Below are positions 1 to 9,247 of a DNA stretch of 64,000 bases, in pieces (within the stretch, counting starts at the first letter, position 1; every line of letters starts with the position of its first letter). The notes under the pieces were generated by a model that worked only from the letters and a program-made list of their open reading frames with translations, had not been told where the DNA came from and ran no database searches. The stretch spans positions 3,844,001-3,908,000 of the forward strand of contig CP098528.1 of NCBI GenBank assembly GCA_030440445.1. Reading direction: 5' to 3'. The DNA comes from Halomonas sp. KG2. Lineage in GTDB: Bacteria; Pseudomonadota; Gammaproteobacteria; Pseudomonadales; Halomonadaceae. The translations under genes and the position numbers were made by a program.

Positions 1-743
1 CGGGCAAAGCCAGACTGCACTTCGTCGGCGATCAGCAGAATACCGTGCTCATCACACAGCGCACGCAGCGCTTTCAGGTAATCCGGTGAGGCGATGTAGA
101 AACCGCCTTCGCCCTGTACCGGCTCAATCACGATAGCCGCCGTGCGATGCGGGGCAATATCGGTTTTGAACAGCGTGCGAATGGCGTCTAACGACGCTTC
201 TTCGCTGATGCCGTGCAGCGGGTTGGGGAACGGCGCGCGGAAAACATCGCCCGGCATAGGGCCGAAGTCGTTCTTATAGGGCAGTACCTTGCCGGTCATG
301 GCCAGCGTCATCATGGTACGGCCGTGGAAAGCACCGTCGAACGTGATAATGCCGGTACGGCCAGTCGCCGCGCGGGCGATCTTCACGGCGTTTTCCAGCG
401 CTTCAGCACCGGTATTAACCAGCATTGCTTTACGCTCGGGGCCACGTACCGGCGTCAGTTCACAAAGTTTTTGGCACAGCTGCACGTAAGGGGCGTAGGA
501 GATCACCGCCGCGCTGGTGTGCATGACTTTTTTAAGCTGCGCTTCTACTGCCGCGACAATTTTTGGATGGCGATGGCCCAGGTTTAATACGCCAATCCCC
601 CCCGCAAAATCGATCCAACGGTTGCCATCGGCATCCCACAGTTCGGCGTTTTCAGCACGCTCGGCAAACTGGGTGGTAGGCGTGGCGGCACCGTTGGCCA
701 CATAGCGATTTTTCAGTTCGTTCAATTCTTGGTTATTCATCAT
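1..743 (-). CDS. gabT: 4-aminobutyrate aminotransferase, N-terminal part (cut by window edge)
   Basis: Transfers the amino group of GABA to 2-oxoglutarate, giving succinate semialdehyde and glutamate; a cytoplasmic PLP enzyme. About 247 N-terminal residues are present, beginning MMNNQELNELKNRYVANGAA and reaching the class III aminotransferase stretch LLIADEVQSGFAR, whose Asp contacts the PLP ring nitrogen. The PLP lysine lies beyond the window. Two adjacent ATGs (743 and 740) follow an AAGGAA ribosome site; the first is chosen. It sits 8 bp downstream of gabD on the same strand, so the two are surely co-transcribed and catalyse consecutive steps. Family assignment is firm; the exact substrate is inferred from the gabD partner. 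Confidence 0.9.
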   Translation of the reverse strand, partial: MMNNQELNELKNRYVANGAATPTTQFAERAENAELWDADGNRWIDFAGGIGVLNLGHRHPKIVAAVEAQLKKVMHTSAAVISYAPYVQLCQKLCELTPVRGPERKAMLVNTGAEALENAVKIARAATGRTGIITFDGAFHGRTMMTLAMTGKVLPYKNDFGPMPGDVFRAPFPNPLHGISEEASLDAIRTLFKTDIAPHRTAAIVIEPVQGEGGFYIASPDYLKALRALCDEHGILLIADEVQSGFA

Positions 744-751
744 CGTTTTCC

Positions 752-2203
752 TTATAGACCGCCAACGCAGACGTATTTCAGTTCAGTAAACTCATCTAAC
801 CCGTGGTGGGAACCTTCACGCCCCAATCCGGACTCTTTCACGCCGCCAAACGGCGCCAGTTCGGTAGAAATCAACCCTTCATTGACACCAACCATGCCGT
901 ATTCCAACTGCTCCATGGTGTGCCAGATACGGCGGTAACCCGTGGCGTAGAAGTAGGCCGCCAAGCCAAACGGCGTATCGTTGGCCATGGCGATCGCTTC
1001 TTCATCACGCTGGAAACGGAACACTGGCGCGACGGGCCCGAAGGTTTCTTCATCGGCCACCGCCATCTGGGTGGTTACGTCAGCAAGCACCGTGGGCGTG
1101 AAGAAGCGCGAGCCTGCGGCGTGGGGCTTGCCGCCGCAGAGCAGTCGTGCGCCATGATTCACCGCGTCGTCTACGTGACGCTGCACTTTTTCCACCGCCG
1201 CTTGGTTAATCAGCGGGCCAATGGTGCTGCCTTCCGTTAAACCATCGCCGACCTTCAGCGCGCTAACTCGCTCGGTCAGCTTACTGACAAACGCGTCGTA
1301 AACACCGTCCTGCACCAGGAAGCGGTTGGTACACACGCAGGTTTGCCCGGCGTTACGGAATTTTGAGGCAATCGCACCCTCTACGGCGGCATCCACATCA
1401 GCGTCATCAAAGACGATAAACGGCGCGTTGCCGCCCAGTTCCATAGCGGTTTTCTTCACCGTGCTCGCGCACTGAGCAAGCAGGTGCTTACCCACCGGCG
1501 TCGAGCCAGTAAACGAGACTTTACGCACCCGTGAGTCGGTGGTGAGCACTTCACCCACCGCTGCCGGTTTTGAGGCGGTAATCACATTAATGGTGCCGGC
1601 TGGCAGGCCTGCTTCAAGCGCCAAGTAGGCCGTTGCCAACGCGGTTAACGGCGTCGCTTCGGCGGGCTTAATCACCACGGTGCAGCCTGCGGCCAAGGCC
1701 GGGGCGCACTTGCGGGTAATCATCGCCAGGGGGAAGTTCCACGGGGTAATCGCTGCTACCACGCCGACCGGCTCGCGCAGCACCATGAGGCGCTTGTCCG
1801 CGCCGTGACTAGGCAGGGTTTCCCCGGCCATACGCTTGGCTTCTTCAGCGAAAAACTCAATAAATGAGGCGCCGTAGGTCACTTCGCCCTTGGCTTCTGC
1901 TAGCGGCTTGCCCTGCTCCAGGGTCATCAAGCGGGCTAAGTCATCGGCGTGTTCATTGATCAACTCAAACCAGCGGCGCAGCAATGCCGAGCGCTGTTTC
2001 ACTGGCGTTGCGCGCCACGCGGGCCCGGCGGCATACGCTGCGGCCACTGCATCGCGGGCGTCATCAGCGCCTAAGTCGGCAACCCGGGCAATCGTCTCGC
2101 CGGTTGCGGGGTTATCGACGACAAAGGTCTGTTGACCCTTGCGCCACTCGCCACCCACCAGGGTGGGTACTGCATCGTGTAACCACTGTTCGATAAAGCT
2201 CAT
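752..2203 (-). CDS. gabD: Succinate-semialdehyde dehydrogenase, NADP-type
   Basis: Oxidises succinate semialdehyde to succinate, the last step from GABA into the TCA cycle. The 483 residues are the usual GabD length. Visible aldehyde dehydrogenase marks: PWNFPLAM near 154-161, the cofactor-fold motif FTGSTPVGK near 231-239, the general base Glu255 in MELGGNAPF, and catalytic Cys289 in NAGQTCVC. The second Cys two residues on (291) matches the redox pair of E. coli GabD. It lies 8 bp upstream of gabT and 29 bp downstream of the permease gene, all on the minus strand, so uptake, transamination and oxidation look like one operon. Confidence 0.93.
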   Translation of the reverse strand: MSFIEQWLHDAVPTLVGGEWRKGQQTFVVDNPATGETIARVADLGADDARDAVAAAYAAGPAWRATPVKQRSALLRRWFELINEHADDLARLMTLEQGKPLAEAKGEVTYGASFIEFFAEEAKRMAGETLPSHGADKRLMVLREPVGVVAAITPWNFPLAMITRKCAPALAAGCTVVIKPAEATPLTALATAYLALEAGLPAGTINVITASKPAAVGEVLTTDSRVRKVSFTGSTPVGKHLLAQCASTVKKTAMELGGNAPFIVFDDADVDAAVEGAIASKFRNAGQTCVCTNRFLVQDGVYDAFVSKLTERVSALKVGDGLTEGSTIGPLINQAAVEKVQRHVDDAVNHGARLLCGGKPHAAGSRFFTPTVLADVTTQMAVADEETFGPVAPVFRFQRDEEAIAMANDTPFGLAAYFYATGYRRIWHTMEQLEYGMVGVNEGLISTELAPFGGVKESGLGREGSHHGLDEFTELKYVCVGGL

Positions 2204-2232
2204 CGCGTGCTCCTTAAAACGGTTTGAATGGC

Positions 2233-3648
2233 TTACAGGTCAGCCATCATGTGTTGATCGCTGTAGGCACGGCCGTAGGTGCGCAGCGCATGGATATATA
2301 GAGCGACGCCAAGCAATGACCAGCCTGCAAAAATTGACCACTCAGCACCACTCAGTGCCGCTGGGCTGCCCGGCAGATAAAGGCACGCCATCCCGAACGA
2401 AAGTATGATCGCCAGCGTGCCGCACAATTTGCCGTTACGAATACGGAATGGGCGCGGCATCTCCGGCTCACGAACGCGTAACACCACAAAGGAGATCGCA
2501 ACAAACAGATAAGCAATCACGATACCTAGACCACCGGCATTAACGATCCATACCAGCGCCGGACGGCCGAAGAATGGCGCTATACTCGACAGGAAACCCA
2601 TCAGGAAAATTGCGTTAGTGGGGGTTTTGTAGCGTGGGTGCAGCTTAGCGAACAGTGCTGGCAACATGCCTGCTTTAGCCAAGGCATAAATAGCGCGAGA
2701 ACCACCAATGTAGAAGGCGTTCCAACTGGTGATAATGCCCGCGATACCGGCCAGTACCATTAAATTGCTGGCCCACGGCGCATTAAACAAGCTACCCATC
2801 GCATCAGGCACACTGAGAGTGCTAGCAGCCAGCTCCGTGTTGTTTAGCGCGAGGCTAGTGGCCAGAATAATCAGCGCATACCACACTACCGCCAGAATGA
2901 CGGACATCATCAGCACTTTGCCGATAGCCTTGTAAGGCAAGTTGATCTCTTCGGCGGCTTGGGGAATAACATCGAAGCCTACGAACAGGAACGGCACCAT
3001 CACCAACACGGCAACAATACCTGCAACAACACCGGTGTCCGCTTGAGTGAACAGCGGCATCATGTTGATGGTTTCACCTTCAAACAGCGCGCCGGTGATA
3101 AACAGAACGCCGACTAGCAGAATTAAGCTAGTCACCACCTTTTGCAGCAAAGCGGCGGTGGTAACGCCAAAGTAATTGATAATCATCATAGCGAGCGAGC
3201 CGCCCACGCCAACGGCTACCCAGGTGGCCTTAACTTCCCACCCGGCGATGGTCCATAAGTGGCCTACCGCATAATTTGGTGCTAGGTGCTCGATCACTGT
3301 GGGCAGTGCTACCGCTTCAAAAGCAACGACACTCAAGTAGCCTAAAATAATCGCCCAGGTACACAGAAATGAGGGCAAATGGCCTAAGGCGCGATAGCTG
3401 TAAACATGCTCGCCGCCTACCTTAGGCATCGCAGACGCCAACTCCGCATAGGTAAGACCGACGAGAACGATCGCTAAACCACCAATGATAAACGCTAAAA
3501 TAGCACCGATACTGCCAGCCGATTGAATCGCGGTACCGGTGAGTACAATCCAGCCCCAACCAATCATTGCACCAAAGGCAAGGGCTAGTACGTCGCCACG
3601 GGCTAGCACCCGGACGAGCTTATCCTGTTCAGAAGAGGGTGTGGTCAT
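2233..3648 (-). CDS. APC-family amino acid/amine permease (GABA or putrescine uptake likely)
   Basis: A 471-residue inner-membrane permease of the amino acid-polyamine-organocation family with about 12 hydrophobic segments. The start of TM1 carries the family signature GAMIGWGWIV near residues 27-36, the glycine-rich break that binds the substrate amino group. The following TRG-free segment, TM2 (IGAILAFIIGGLAIVLVG) and the long TM6 region are typical. First gene of a presumed permease-gabD-gabT operon, read divergently from the MocR regulator. Context points to GABA or a related amine as substrate; the sequence alone does not settle this. Confidence 0.8.
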   Translation of the reverse strand: MTTPSSEQDKLVRVLARGDVLALAFGAMIGWGWIVLTGTAIQSAGSIGAILAFIIGGLAIVLVGLTYAELASAMPKVGGEHVYSYRALGHLPSFLCTWAIILGYLSVVAFEAVALPTVIEHLAPNYAVGHLWTIAGWEVKATWVAVGVGGSLAMMIINYFGVTTAALLQKVVTSLILLVGVLFITGALFEGETINMMPLFTQADTGVVAGIVAVLVMVPFLFVGFDVIPQAAEEINLPYKAIGKVLMMSVILAVVWYALIILATSLALNNTELAASTLSVPDAMGSLFNAPWASNLMVLAGIAGIITSWNAFYIGGSRAIYALAKAGMLPALFAKLHPRYKTPTNAIFLMGFLSSIAPFFGRPALVWIVNAGGLGIVIAYLFVAISFVVLRVREPEMPRPFRIRNGKLCGTLAIILSFGMACLYLPGSPAALSGAEWSIFAGWSLLGVALYIHALRTYGRAYSDQHMMADL

Positions 3649-3763
3649 AGCACAGAGTCCTGCAAGTTATTGGATGTTGTCATTAACGCTCTGAGGAGCA
3701 GTATCCTGATCCCGGCTAACGGAATGGCGACACGCTAGCAGGCGGCGTTAAGAATACGAATGC

Positions 3764-3793
3764 ACCACTTTTATGTTCGACTAGACCACTTTT
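3764..3793. promoter_or_regulatory. Candidate MocR/GabR operator: two direct repeats in the divergent promoter
   Basis: The 235-bp gap between the permease and the regulator holds the 9-mer ACCACTTTT twice in the same orientation, at 3764-3772 and 3785-3793. The offset is 21 bp, two helical turns. MocR-family dimers are known to bind direct repeats, so this is a plausible site for the adjacent regulator. A possible -10 element TATACT for the regulator gene is at 3822-3827; no good -35 is visible. Inference only. Confidence 0.4.
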
Positions 3794-3883
3794 CAAACGC
3801 ACCAATGAAGTGCAATTTTTATATACTACTTTCGTCCAGACACCCCGCAGTTGCGGACTTAGCGCAAAAGATAGAGGCCCGCC

Positions 3884-5299
3884 ATGGATCGCAAGCAAGT
3901 CCTGCACCAGTTTGTACAACTTTATGCACTCCAACCTGAGCGGCTGAGTAAACAGGTGCGAATTGAGCAGGCGTTACGCCAAGCCATCACCCACCAGTGG
4001 CCCACGGGATTTCGACTCCCTTCCCACCGGGCGCTGGCAGAGTCGATCAGCGTTGCGCGCCAAACCCTGGCTCTGGCGATAGCGACGTTACTTGACGAGC
4101 AGTTATTAAAAACGGCCCATGGACAAGGCACCTGGACGTCGAAGCCAATGGCTCCCAGCGTTGTCAAAACAGATATCCAGCTCTCTCGGCGTGCCCAGCG
4201 AGTACTACAAGGACCTGGCGCCAGCACCGTTCAAAGCGGTGCCTTTGTGCCTGGCATACCGGATATCGCCCAGTTTCCAATGCGCAAGTGGCGTCAGCTG
4301 TATGCCAGCGTCACCGTGCCGCAAAATGCCTTACTGCTTTCTTACTCTACCGGTGGCTATGGGCCGCTTAAGCGTGCAATCCGTGAGTTTCTGGCGCGCT
4401 GGCGCAATATTCATTGCGATATTGAGCAGATCATCATCACCGATGGTACCCATAACGGTATTGAGCTATGCGCCATGGCATTGGCCGATGTAGGCGATAC
4501 CGTGGCGATGGAATCGCCCTGTTATTGGGGGGCGCGCAACGTATTCACTGCCACAGGGCTTTCGATTGAGATGCTGCCTTGGTTTTCCGATAGTGGGCAT
4601 GTGTTACCGCAGACGACCGGTAATATTGCGCTCGCATATTTGACCGGCTCTCATCACTACCCGCTCAGCGTGCCCACTCGCGCTACGCATAAGCAGCAGC
4701 TCTGTGACGCTTTATCGCCCACCTATGTGGTTGAGGATGACTACGAATTCACCCGAGACGATCACACTAACCTGCTGTTTGATCCAAACTCGGAACGCCA
4801 TTTACTGGTAGGCTCATTCTCTAAGATGATGTTTCCCGGCCTGCGACTTGGCTATTTAGTGGTGCCACGCCATTTGGCAGGCCCAATGAACCGCCTACGC
4901 AGCGAGTTGTTTCGCGAAGGCCGTATGCTTGATCAAGCGGTATTGGCGCAGTTTATTTTTGATGGTGACTTAGACACTTGGTGCCGCCGCATCCAGCGCG
5001 ACTATCTAGGCCGTCAGCAGGTGCTGCACGACCAGCTTAGCTCACTACCCAAAGTGCGCAATGTGTCCCCCCCGACTAGCGCGATTAGCTTATGCGTTGA
5101 GTTTGAACCCGGGGTTAATGATGTAGCACTTGCCCAAGCACTGCTCAAAGAACACTTGATTGTTCGCCCGCTAAGCCCCGTGTGCGCTGACAAGGACTCA
5201 CGGACAGGATTGGTAATGGGCGTGGGCATGCTATCGGGAGAGACATTAGTGCGTGAAGCCCAACGGCTGCGCCGCTGTTTAGAGTTACTACTTCGCTAG
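3884..5299 (+). CDS. MocR-type (GntR/aminotransferase fusion) transcriptional regulator, GabR-like
   Basis: A 471-residue regulator with a GntR winged helix at about 20-90 (RLPSHRALAESISVARQTL is the recognition helix region). This is joined to a fold-type I aminotransferase domain from about 118 to the end. The PLP lysine is Lys314 in SFSKMMFPGLRLGY, and VVEDDYEF near 282-289 supplies the cofactor contacts. Such proteins sense PLP plus an amine and switch a neighbouring catabolic or PLP gene; GabR does this for gabT-gabD with GABA. The gene faces the permease-gabD-gabT operon, so control of GABA use is the natural inference. The chosen ATG follows a weak GAGGC site. Confidence 0.85.
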   Translation: MDRKQVLHQFVQLYALQPERLSKQVRIEQALRQAITHQWPTGFRLPSHRALAESISVARQTLALAIATLLDEQLLKTAHGQGTWTSKPMAPSVVKTDIQLSRRAQRVLQGPGASTVQSGAFVPGIPDIAQFPMRKWRQLYASVTVPQNALLLSYSTGGYGPLKRAIREFLARWRNIHCDIEQIIITDGTHNGIELCAMALADVGDTVAMESPCYWGARNVFTATGLSIEMLPWFSDSGHVLPQTTGNIALAYLTGSHHYPLSVPTRATHKQQLCDALSPTYVVEDDYEFTRDDHTNLLFDPNSERHLLVGSFSKMMFPGLRLGYLVVPRHLAGPMNRLRSELFREGRMLDQAVLAQFIFDGDLDTWCRRIQRDYLGRQQVLHDQLSSLPKVRNVSPPTSAISLCVEFEPGVNDVALAQALLKEHLIVRPLSPVCADKDSRTGLVMGVGMLSGETLVREAQRLRRCLELLLR

Positions 5300-5374
5300 G
5301 CGGGGTAGGCTTAGAATGTGTTGAGCATCACACTGTATGCCTAGTTACAAAAACTTATTCACAAGGATTTTGTC

Positions 5375-6040
5375 ATGCGCCACCCTGTTGATAATTCAGT
5401 GCCCCTCTCAACGCTTCGCCTCTTGATAGCGCTGTGCGCCGTACTGGCTGTTTCAGGCTGCGCAACCTTTGCTCCTAACCCGCCTGAAGATCAGAGCAAT
5501 ATTTGTGAAATCTTTCGCGAGCAGCCGAGCTGGTATGACTATGCCCGGGAATCCGAAGAGAAATGGGGCACACCGATTGCCACACAGATGTCATTTATTC
5601 AGCAGGAATCTTCATTTCGCAGCCATGTGCGCCCGGACCGCAAATATTACCTAGGCTTTATCCCCGGCCCACGCCCCTCCTCCGCCAAAGGCTATGCTCA
5701 AGCCCAAGACCCCGTTTGGGAGGAGTATGAGGATCAAGCGGGTAGCCTGTTTGCCCGCCGAACCCATATGAAGCACGCCACGGATTTCATTGGCTGGTAT
5801 AACCGCCGCTCTCAGCAGCAGGCAGGTATCTCGCTGAGTAACCCCGAACACCTTTACTACGCTTACCATGAAGGCGCAGGTGGCTATCAGCGAGGCTCCT
5901 ACCGCAGTAAACCCCACGTGCTGCGTGCAGGCAGCCAAGTGGCAGCCCGCGCTAACCGTTATCAAGCGCAGCTCAACGCCTGCGAAGCAGAGTTTCAGTG
6001 CCGCAAGTTTTATCAAGTCTGGCCGTTTTGTCGTAGTTAA
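5375..6040 (+). CDS. Lipoprotein with lysozyme-like (transglycosylase SLT) fold
   Basis: 221 residues with a lipoprotein signal: hydrophobic stretch LLIALCAVLAVSGC, with lipobox AVSGC and the lipidated Cys near residue 29. The mature part contains MSFIQQESSF near 72-81, where the Glu fits the catalytic acid of soluble lytic transglycosylases. KGYAQAQDPVW and the later YYAYHEGAGGYQRG also match that fold. Expected to sit in the outer membrane and trim peptidoglycan. The terminal CRS and other cysteines (CEAEFQC) may form a disulfide. It is 9 bp upstream of the TSUP permease gene. Function at the fold level only. Confidence 0.7.
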   Translation: MRHPVDNSVPLSTLRLLIALCAVLAVSGCATFAPNPPEDQSNICEIFREQPSWYDYARESEEKWGTPIATQMSFIQQESSFRSHVRPDRKYYLGFIPGPRPSSAKGYAQAQDPVWEEYEDQAGSLFARRTHMKHATDFIGWYNRRSQQQAGISLSNPEHLYYAYHEGAGGYQRGSYRSKPHVLRAGSQVAARANRYQAQLNACEAEFQCRKFYQVWPFCRS

Positions 6041-6049
6041 GCGCCGCCC

Positions 6050-6790
6050 ATGTCTCTAATGAGTGGCTTGGCCTTAATTAGTGTCGTGTTTTTGACATCG
6101 ATGCTGTCTGGCGTATTTGGCATGGCGGGCGGCTTGGTACTGCTGTGGTTTCTGCTGATCATATTTCCTGCAGGAACTGCCATGGCCGTACACGGGGTCA
6201 TTCAACTCACGTCTAACGGATCACGAGCATGGTTATCAAGACGCTTTATCGTCTGGCGGATTGTTATGCTGATGACATTGGGCGTGTTGATCGCCGCAGC
6301 TTTGCTGCTGTTGTTCAGCTATAGCCCCAATACCGCGACGGTTTCCCTATTAATTGGCTTAATGCCAATACTCGTATGGATCCCCAAACGTTGGTTTCAC
6401 TTAGATGCTAATCGCGCCAGCCACGCGCTAGGTTGTGGCATTGCCGCTGGGGGCCTTACCATTGCGGCGGGGGTTTCTGGGCCACTGATTGATATCTTCT
6501 TTGTGCGTTCCCAAATGGATCGACGACAAGTGGTAGCCACCAAAGCGATGATTCAGGTGGTGGCTCATAGCATCAAGATTCTCTTTTATCTGGGCGCAGC
6601 CATGGCGCTTAGCGCCAGCGAATGGGGTATTGTGCTGCTAGCAGCGCCGCTTGCGATCTTTGGCACCCACACCGGCAACCGTATTTTGCAGCGCCTCACT
6701 GATGCCAACTTCCGCACCTGGACGCGCTGGATCGTGACCGGCATTGGGATTTTCTACTTCCTGCAAGGGCTCTTTCTACTCACCCGCTAA
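6050..6790 (+). CDS. TSUP (TauE/SafE) family membrane permease
   Basis: 246 residues with seven or eight hydrophobic segments. It has the duplicated TSUP core: an N-terminal half with SGVFGMAGGLVLLWFLL and AVHGVIQLTSNGSRAW near 45-60, and a C-terminal half with GGLTIAAGVSGPLIDIFF and TKAMIQVVAHSIK. TSUP proteins move sulfite, sulfoacetate or other sulfur and organic anions across the inner membrane; the substrate here is unknown. The ATG is 9 bp after the lipoprotein stop, suggesting co-transcription although no functional link is apparent. Confidence 0.8.
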   Translation: MSLMSGLALISVVFLTSMLSGVFGMAGGLVLLWFLLIIFPAGTAMAVHGVIQLTSNGSRAWLSRRFIVWRIVMLMTLGVLIAAALLLLFSYSPNTATVSLLIGLMPILVWIPKRWFHLDANRASHALGCGIAAGGLTIAAGVSGPLIDIFFVRSQMDRRQVVATKAMIQVVAHSIKILFYLGAAMALSASEWGIVLLAAPLAIFGTHTGNRILQRLTDANFRTWTRWIVTGIGIFYFLQGLFLLTR

Positions 6791-6792
6791 CG

Positions 6793-6807
6793 TTGGGCAG
6801 TGCCCAA
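6793..6807. terminator. Short hairpin after the TSUP gene
   Basis: Inverted repeat TTGGGC-AGT-GCCCAA just after the TSUP stop, in the 73-bp gap between convergent genes. There is no strong T-run, so rho-independent termination is only possible. Confidence 0.35.
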
Positions 6808-6863
6808 ATTATGTGCACGACATCATTACTGCGACAATTGCCGCACAATACAAACCAGTCATA

Positions 6864-7415
6864 TCAGAACGCCTTACCGGGCGTAGCGCAGCTAATTATC
6901 TTGCAGGGGGCATCACTAATATTTCGGAAACGATGTGGAACGCTTGTCTTGAAATAATAAGACTCACCCGGCCCTAGGCGCCTGGCGGTGCTGCCAACAA
7001 TGATTTCGATCTCGCCTTCTACGACAAAGCCAGCCTCTTCACCATAGTGGGTAATCATGGCTTGCCCAGTGTCAGCGCCCGGCAGATATCGCTCAACCAT
7101 AAACGCCAGCGCACGGTTAGGTCGATTTGCCCCGACCAGCTTGAAGGAAATATCACCGGATGCGATATCAACCAAGTCATCCGCCGAATAGAAAATCTGC
7201 TCCTGACTATCAAGATCCATCGTAAAAAAATCACCGACGCTCATAGAGAATGCGTTTAGGATTTTCTTCAGGGAACTGACTGATGGGCTAACTTTTCCTT
7301 GCTCTATTAGCGAAAGACTTGAGTGGGTAACCCCACACAACTTTGCCAGTTCACGCTGCGAAATCCCTCGCTGCTTGCGCAAGGAGCGCAAGCTCGCACC
7401 CACGTCATCCGACAT
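6864..7415 (-). CDS. puuR: HTH-XRE/cupin repressor, PuuR-like
   Basis: Cytoplasmic regulator of about 183 residues: an N-terminal XRE helix-turn-helix (LRSLRKQRGISQRELAKLCG, then HSSLSLIEQGKVSPSVSSLK) and a C-terminal cupin (PGADTGQAMITHYGEEAGFV). This is the architecture and length of E. coli PuuR, which represses putrescine catabolism. I choose the ATG at 7415 (MSDDVGAS) because an AGGGAG site precedes it; an upstream in-frame start at 7478 would add 21 unusual residues. It sits beside nhaC and puuC on the same strand, but a terminator separates it from nhaC. The most likely targets are the puu genes to its right. Confidence 0.8.
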   Translation of the reverse strand: MSDDVGASLRSLRKQRGISQRELAKLCGVTHSSLSLIEQGKVSPSVSSLKKILNAFSMSVGDFFTMDLDSQEQIFYSADDLVDIASGDISFKLVGANRPNRALAFMVERYLPGADTGQAMITHYGEEAGFVVEGEIEIIVGSTARRLGPGESYYFKTSVPHRFRNISDAPCKIISCATPGKAF

Positions 7416-7486
7416 GCTTTTTTCACTCCCTATCAATAAGTAAATTAAATTACGTTGACGGTCTATTGACGGGCACATAATAGCGC

Positions 7487-7510
7487 AAAAAAAACCCCAC
7501 GGCTGTGGGG
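7487..7510 (-). terminator. Rho-independent terminator after nhaC
   Basis: Read on the minus strand: CCCCAC-AGCC-GTGGGG followed by eight T. It lies about 70 bp past the nhaC stop and upstream of the PuuR-like gene, so it ends the puuD-spuC-puuC-nhaC transcript and insulates the regulator. Confidence 0.85.
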
Positions 7511-7578
7511 TAAACTCTCAATTAACGTGGCGTTTTGAAAAATAATCGTTTTAATCAGCTTCAGCCATTATGTTCCGT

Positions 7579-9033
7579 TCAGGTGCTACGAGCTCCCGCT
7601 AGCTCCGAGTCGACACTTGCCGTTTTCGCCCCATCTTCATAGGCGATACGGAAGCCGGTAAAGCCATAAATAATCGCGAACATCGGGCTCAGCAGCGCCA
7701 GAAAGGCGTAGGGCGCATAGCTAAAGGCACTGACCCCAAGCGTGGCAAACATAAAGGCACCGCAGGTATTCCAGGGCACCAGTGGTGATGTCATGGTGCC
7801 TGCATCTTCCACTGTGCGAGACAGGTTTTTCAGTTTGAGCGAGCGACGCTTGTACTCGCTGGCATACATACGGGCAGGCAGAATAATACTGAGATACTGA
7901 TCGCAACCTACAACGTTAGCGGCCATCGATGTTGCCACTGTGGTAGCAATCAGGCTGCCAGTGGTCTTGGCCAGTTTGAGCAGACTTTCCACGATGGTGC
8001 GAAAGAATCCTGCTGACTCAAGAATCCCGCCAAAGCTCATCGCGATAATGATCAGAGAAACCGTCCACATCATGGCGCTAACGCCGCCGTTGGTCAGTAG
8101 GTCGTCCACCGTAACGTTGCCAGTGTCTACCGCGTAGCCTTCCACAAAAATAGTAAAGCTATCGCCTAGCGGGACACCCTGAACCACAATCGCACAGACA
8201 ATCCCCATCAGCGAGCCAACAGAAAGCGCGGGAATGGCGGGTACTTTCTTGATCATCATCACGATAACGGCCGCTGGCACCAGTAGCAGCCAGGGGCTAA
8301 TGATAAACAGCTCATTGAGGCTTTGCTGTAACTCGTTTACCTGTGCCGCGCCATCGCCGGAAGGCGTCATGTTCAGGCCGATAATGGTGTAAAGCACCAG
8401 AGCAACCGCTAGCGCAGGAACCGTGGTGTAGAGCATATAGCGAATGTGTTCAAACAGATCAACACCAACCACACCGGGTGCCATATTGGTGGTTTCGGAA
8501 AGCGGAGAAATTTTGTCGCCAAAATACACGCCGGAGATCACGGCTCCCGCGACCATTGCAGGGTTAAGGCCTAGCCCTTCACCAACGCCCATCAAAGCGA
8601 TACCAATGGTGCCGGCCGCCGTCCAGGCATTACCACCAGCCAACGACACTAAGCAGCAGATTAAGCACGCCGCGACCAAAAAGTAATCCGGTGCCAGAAT
8701 GCTCAGACCATAATAGATCATCGTGGGCACAATCCCACCGGCAATCCAGTAGCCAATAATGGTGCCGATAATGATCAGAATGACAATCGCCTGAGTCGTC
8801 AGGCCAATAGAGCGCATGATACCCGCTTCAAGCTGTTTCCAGCGGCTACCCGTCGCAAGGGCCACCGCTGTTGCCACAATCGCACTTAAAAACAGCGGCA
8901 AGTGCGGATCCGTTTCAAAGTAGCCAATAAATACGCCCAATGATGCCGCCATAAACACAATGGGGATCATGGTCGCTTTTAAACTTGGCCGCGGTGTTTC
9001 CTGATCTTCCTTAGCAGTGGTGTCGGTCGACAT
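7579..9033 (-). CDS. nhaC: NhaC-family Na+/H+ antiporter
   Basis: About 484 residues with 11-12 hydrophobic segments. Family marks are the broken-helix sequence SGVYFGDKISPLSETTNMAP and the later GCDQYLSIILPARMYA plus GTMTSPLVPWNTCGAF, where Asp and Thr/Ser residues line the ion path in the IT superfamily. NhaC members exchange Na+ for H+; relatives such as MleN exchange organic anions. I prefer the ATG at 9033 (MSTDTT) with a GAGGA site over 9051. It follows puuC by 214 bp and precedes the puuR-like gene, so a role tied to amine or alkali stress is possible. The 9034-9247 gap shows nothing beyond a possible promoter. Confidence 0.85.
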   Translation of the reverse strand: MSTDTTAKEDQETPRPSLKATMIPIVFMAASLGVFIGYFETDPHLPLFLSAIVATAVALATGSRWKQLEAGIMRSIGLTTQAIVILIIIGTIIGYWIAGGIVPTMIYYGLSILAPDYFLVAACLICCLVSLAGGNAWTAAGTIGIALMGVGEGLGLNPAMVAGAVISGVYFGDKISPLSETTNMAPGVVGVDLFEHIRYMLYTTVPALAVALVLYTIIGLNMTPSGDGAAQVNELQQSLNELFIISPWLLLVPAAVIVMMIKKVPAIPALSVGSLMGIVCAIVVQGVPLGDSFTIFVEGYAVDTGNVTVDDLLTNGGVSAMMWTVSLIIIAMSFGGILESAGFFRTIVESLLKLAKTTGSLIATTVATSMAANVVGCDQYLSIILPARMYASEYKRRSLKLKNLSRTVEDAGTMTSPLVPWNTCGAFMFATLGVSAFSYAPYAFLALLSPMFAIIYGFTGFRIAYEDGAKTASVDSELAGARST

Positions 9034-9247
9034 AATGTCCTCACTCAGCATTTGCTTGTTGTTGGTGTTGATAGTGATGTAACCGCGTTTGAAACCGTTG
9101 TGCTGGTCATCGCTGAGACCGTCGCAGAGATTGTTATTACCTTTCTGATACGGCGCTCAGGCACAGGGAATCCATGGCCAGAGCCACCGCTTATACGGCG
9201 ACGTCTGGCGCTGTGGATGACTCAAATCAATACGTGGTAAAGATGTT

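Noticed and set aside
3716..3934. 72-codon minus-strand frame in the permease/regulator promoter
   Set aside because: Covers the promoter and the regulator start, with no ribosome site or recognisable pattern.
9052..9240. 62-codon plus-strand frame between nhaC and puuC
   Set aside because: No ribosome site, no family resemblance; lies in the presumed nhaC promoter.
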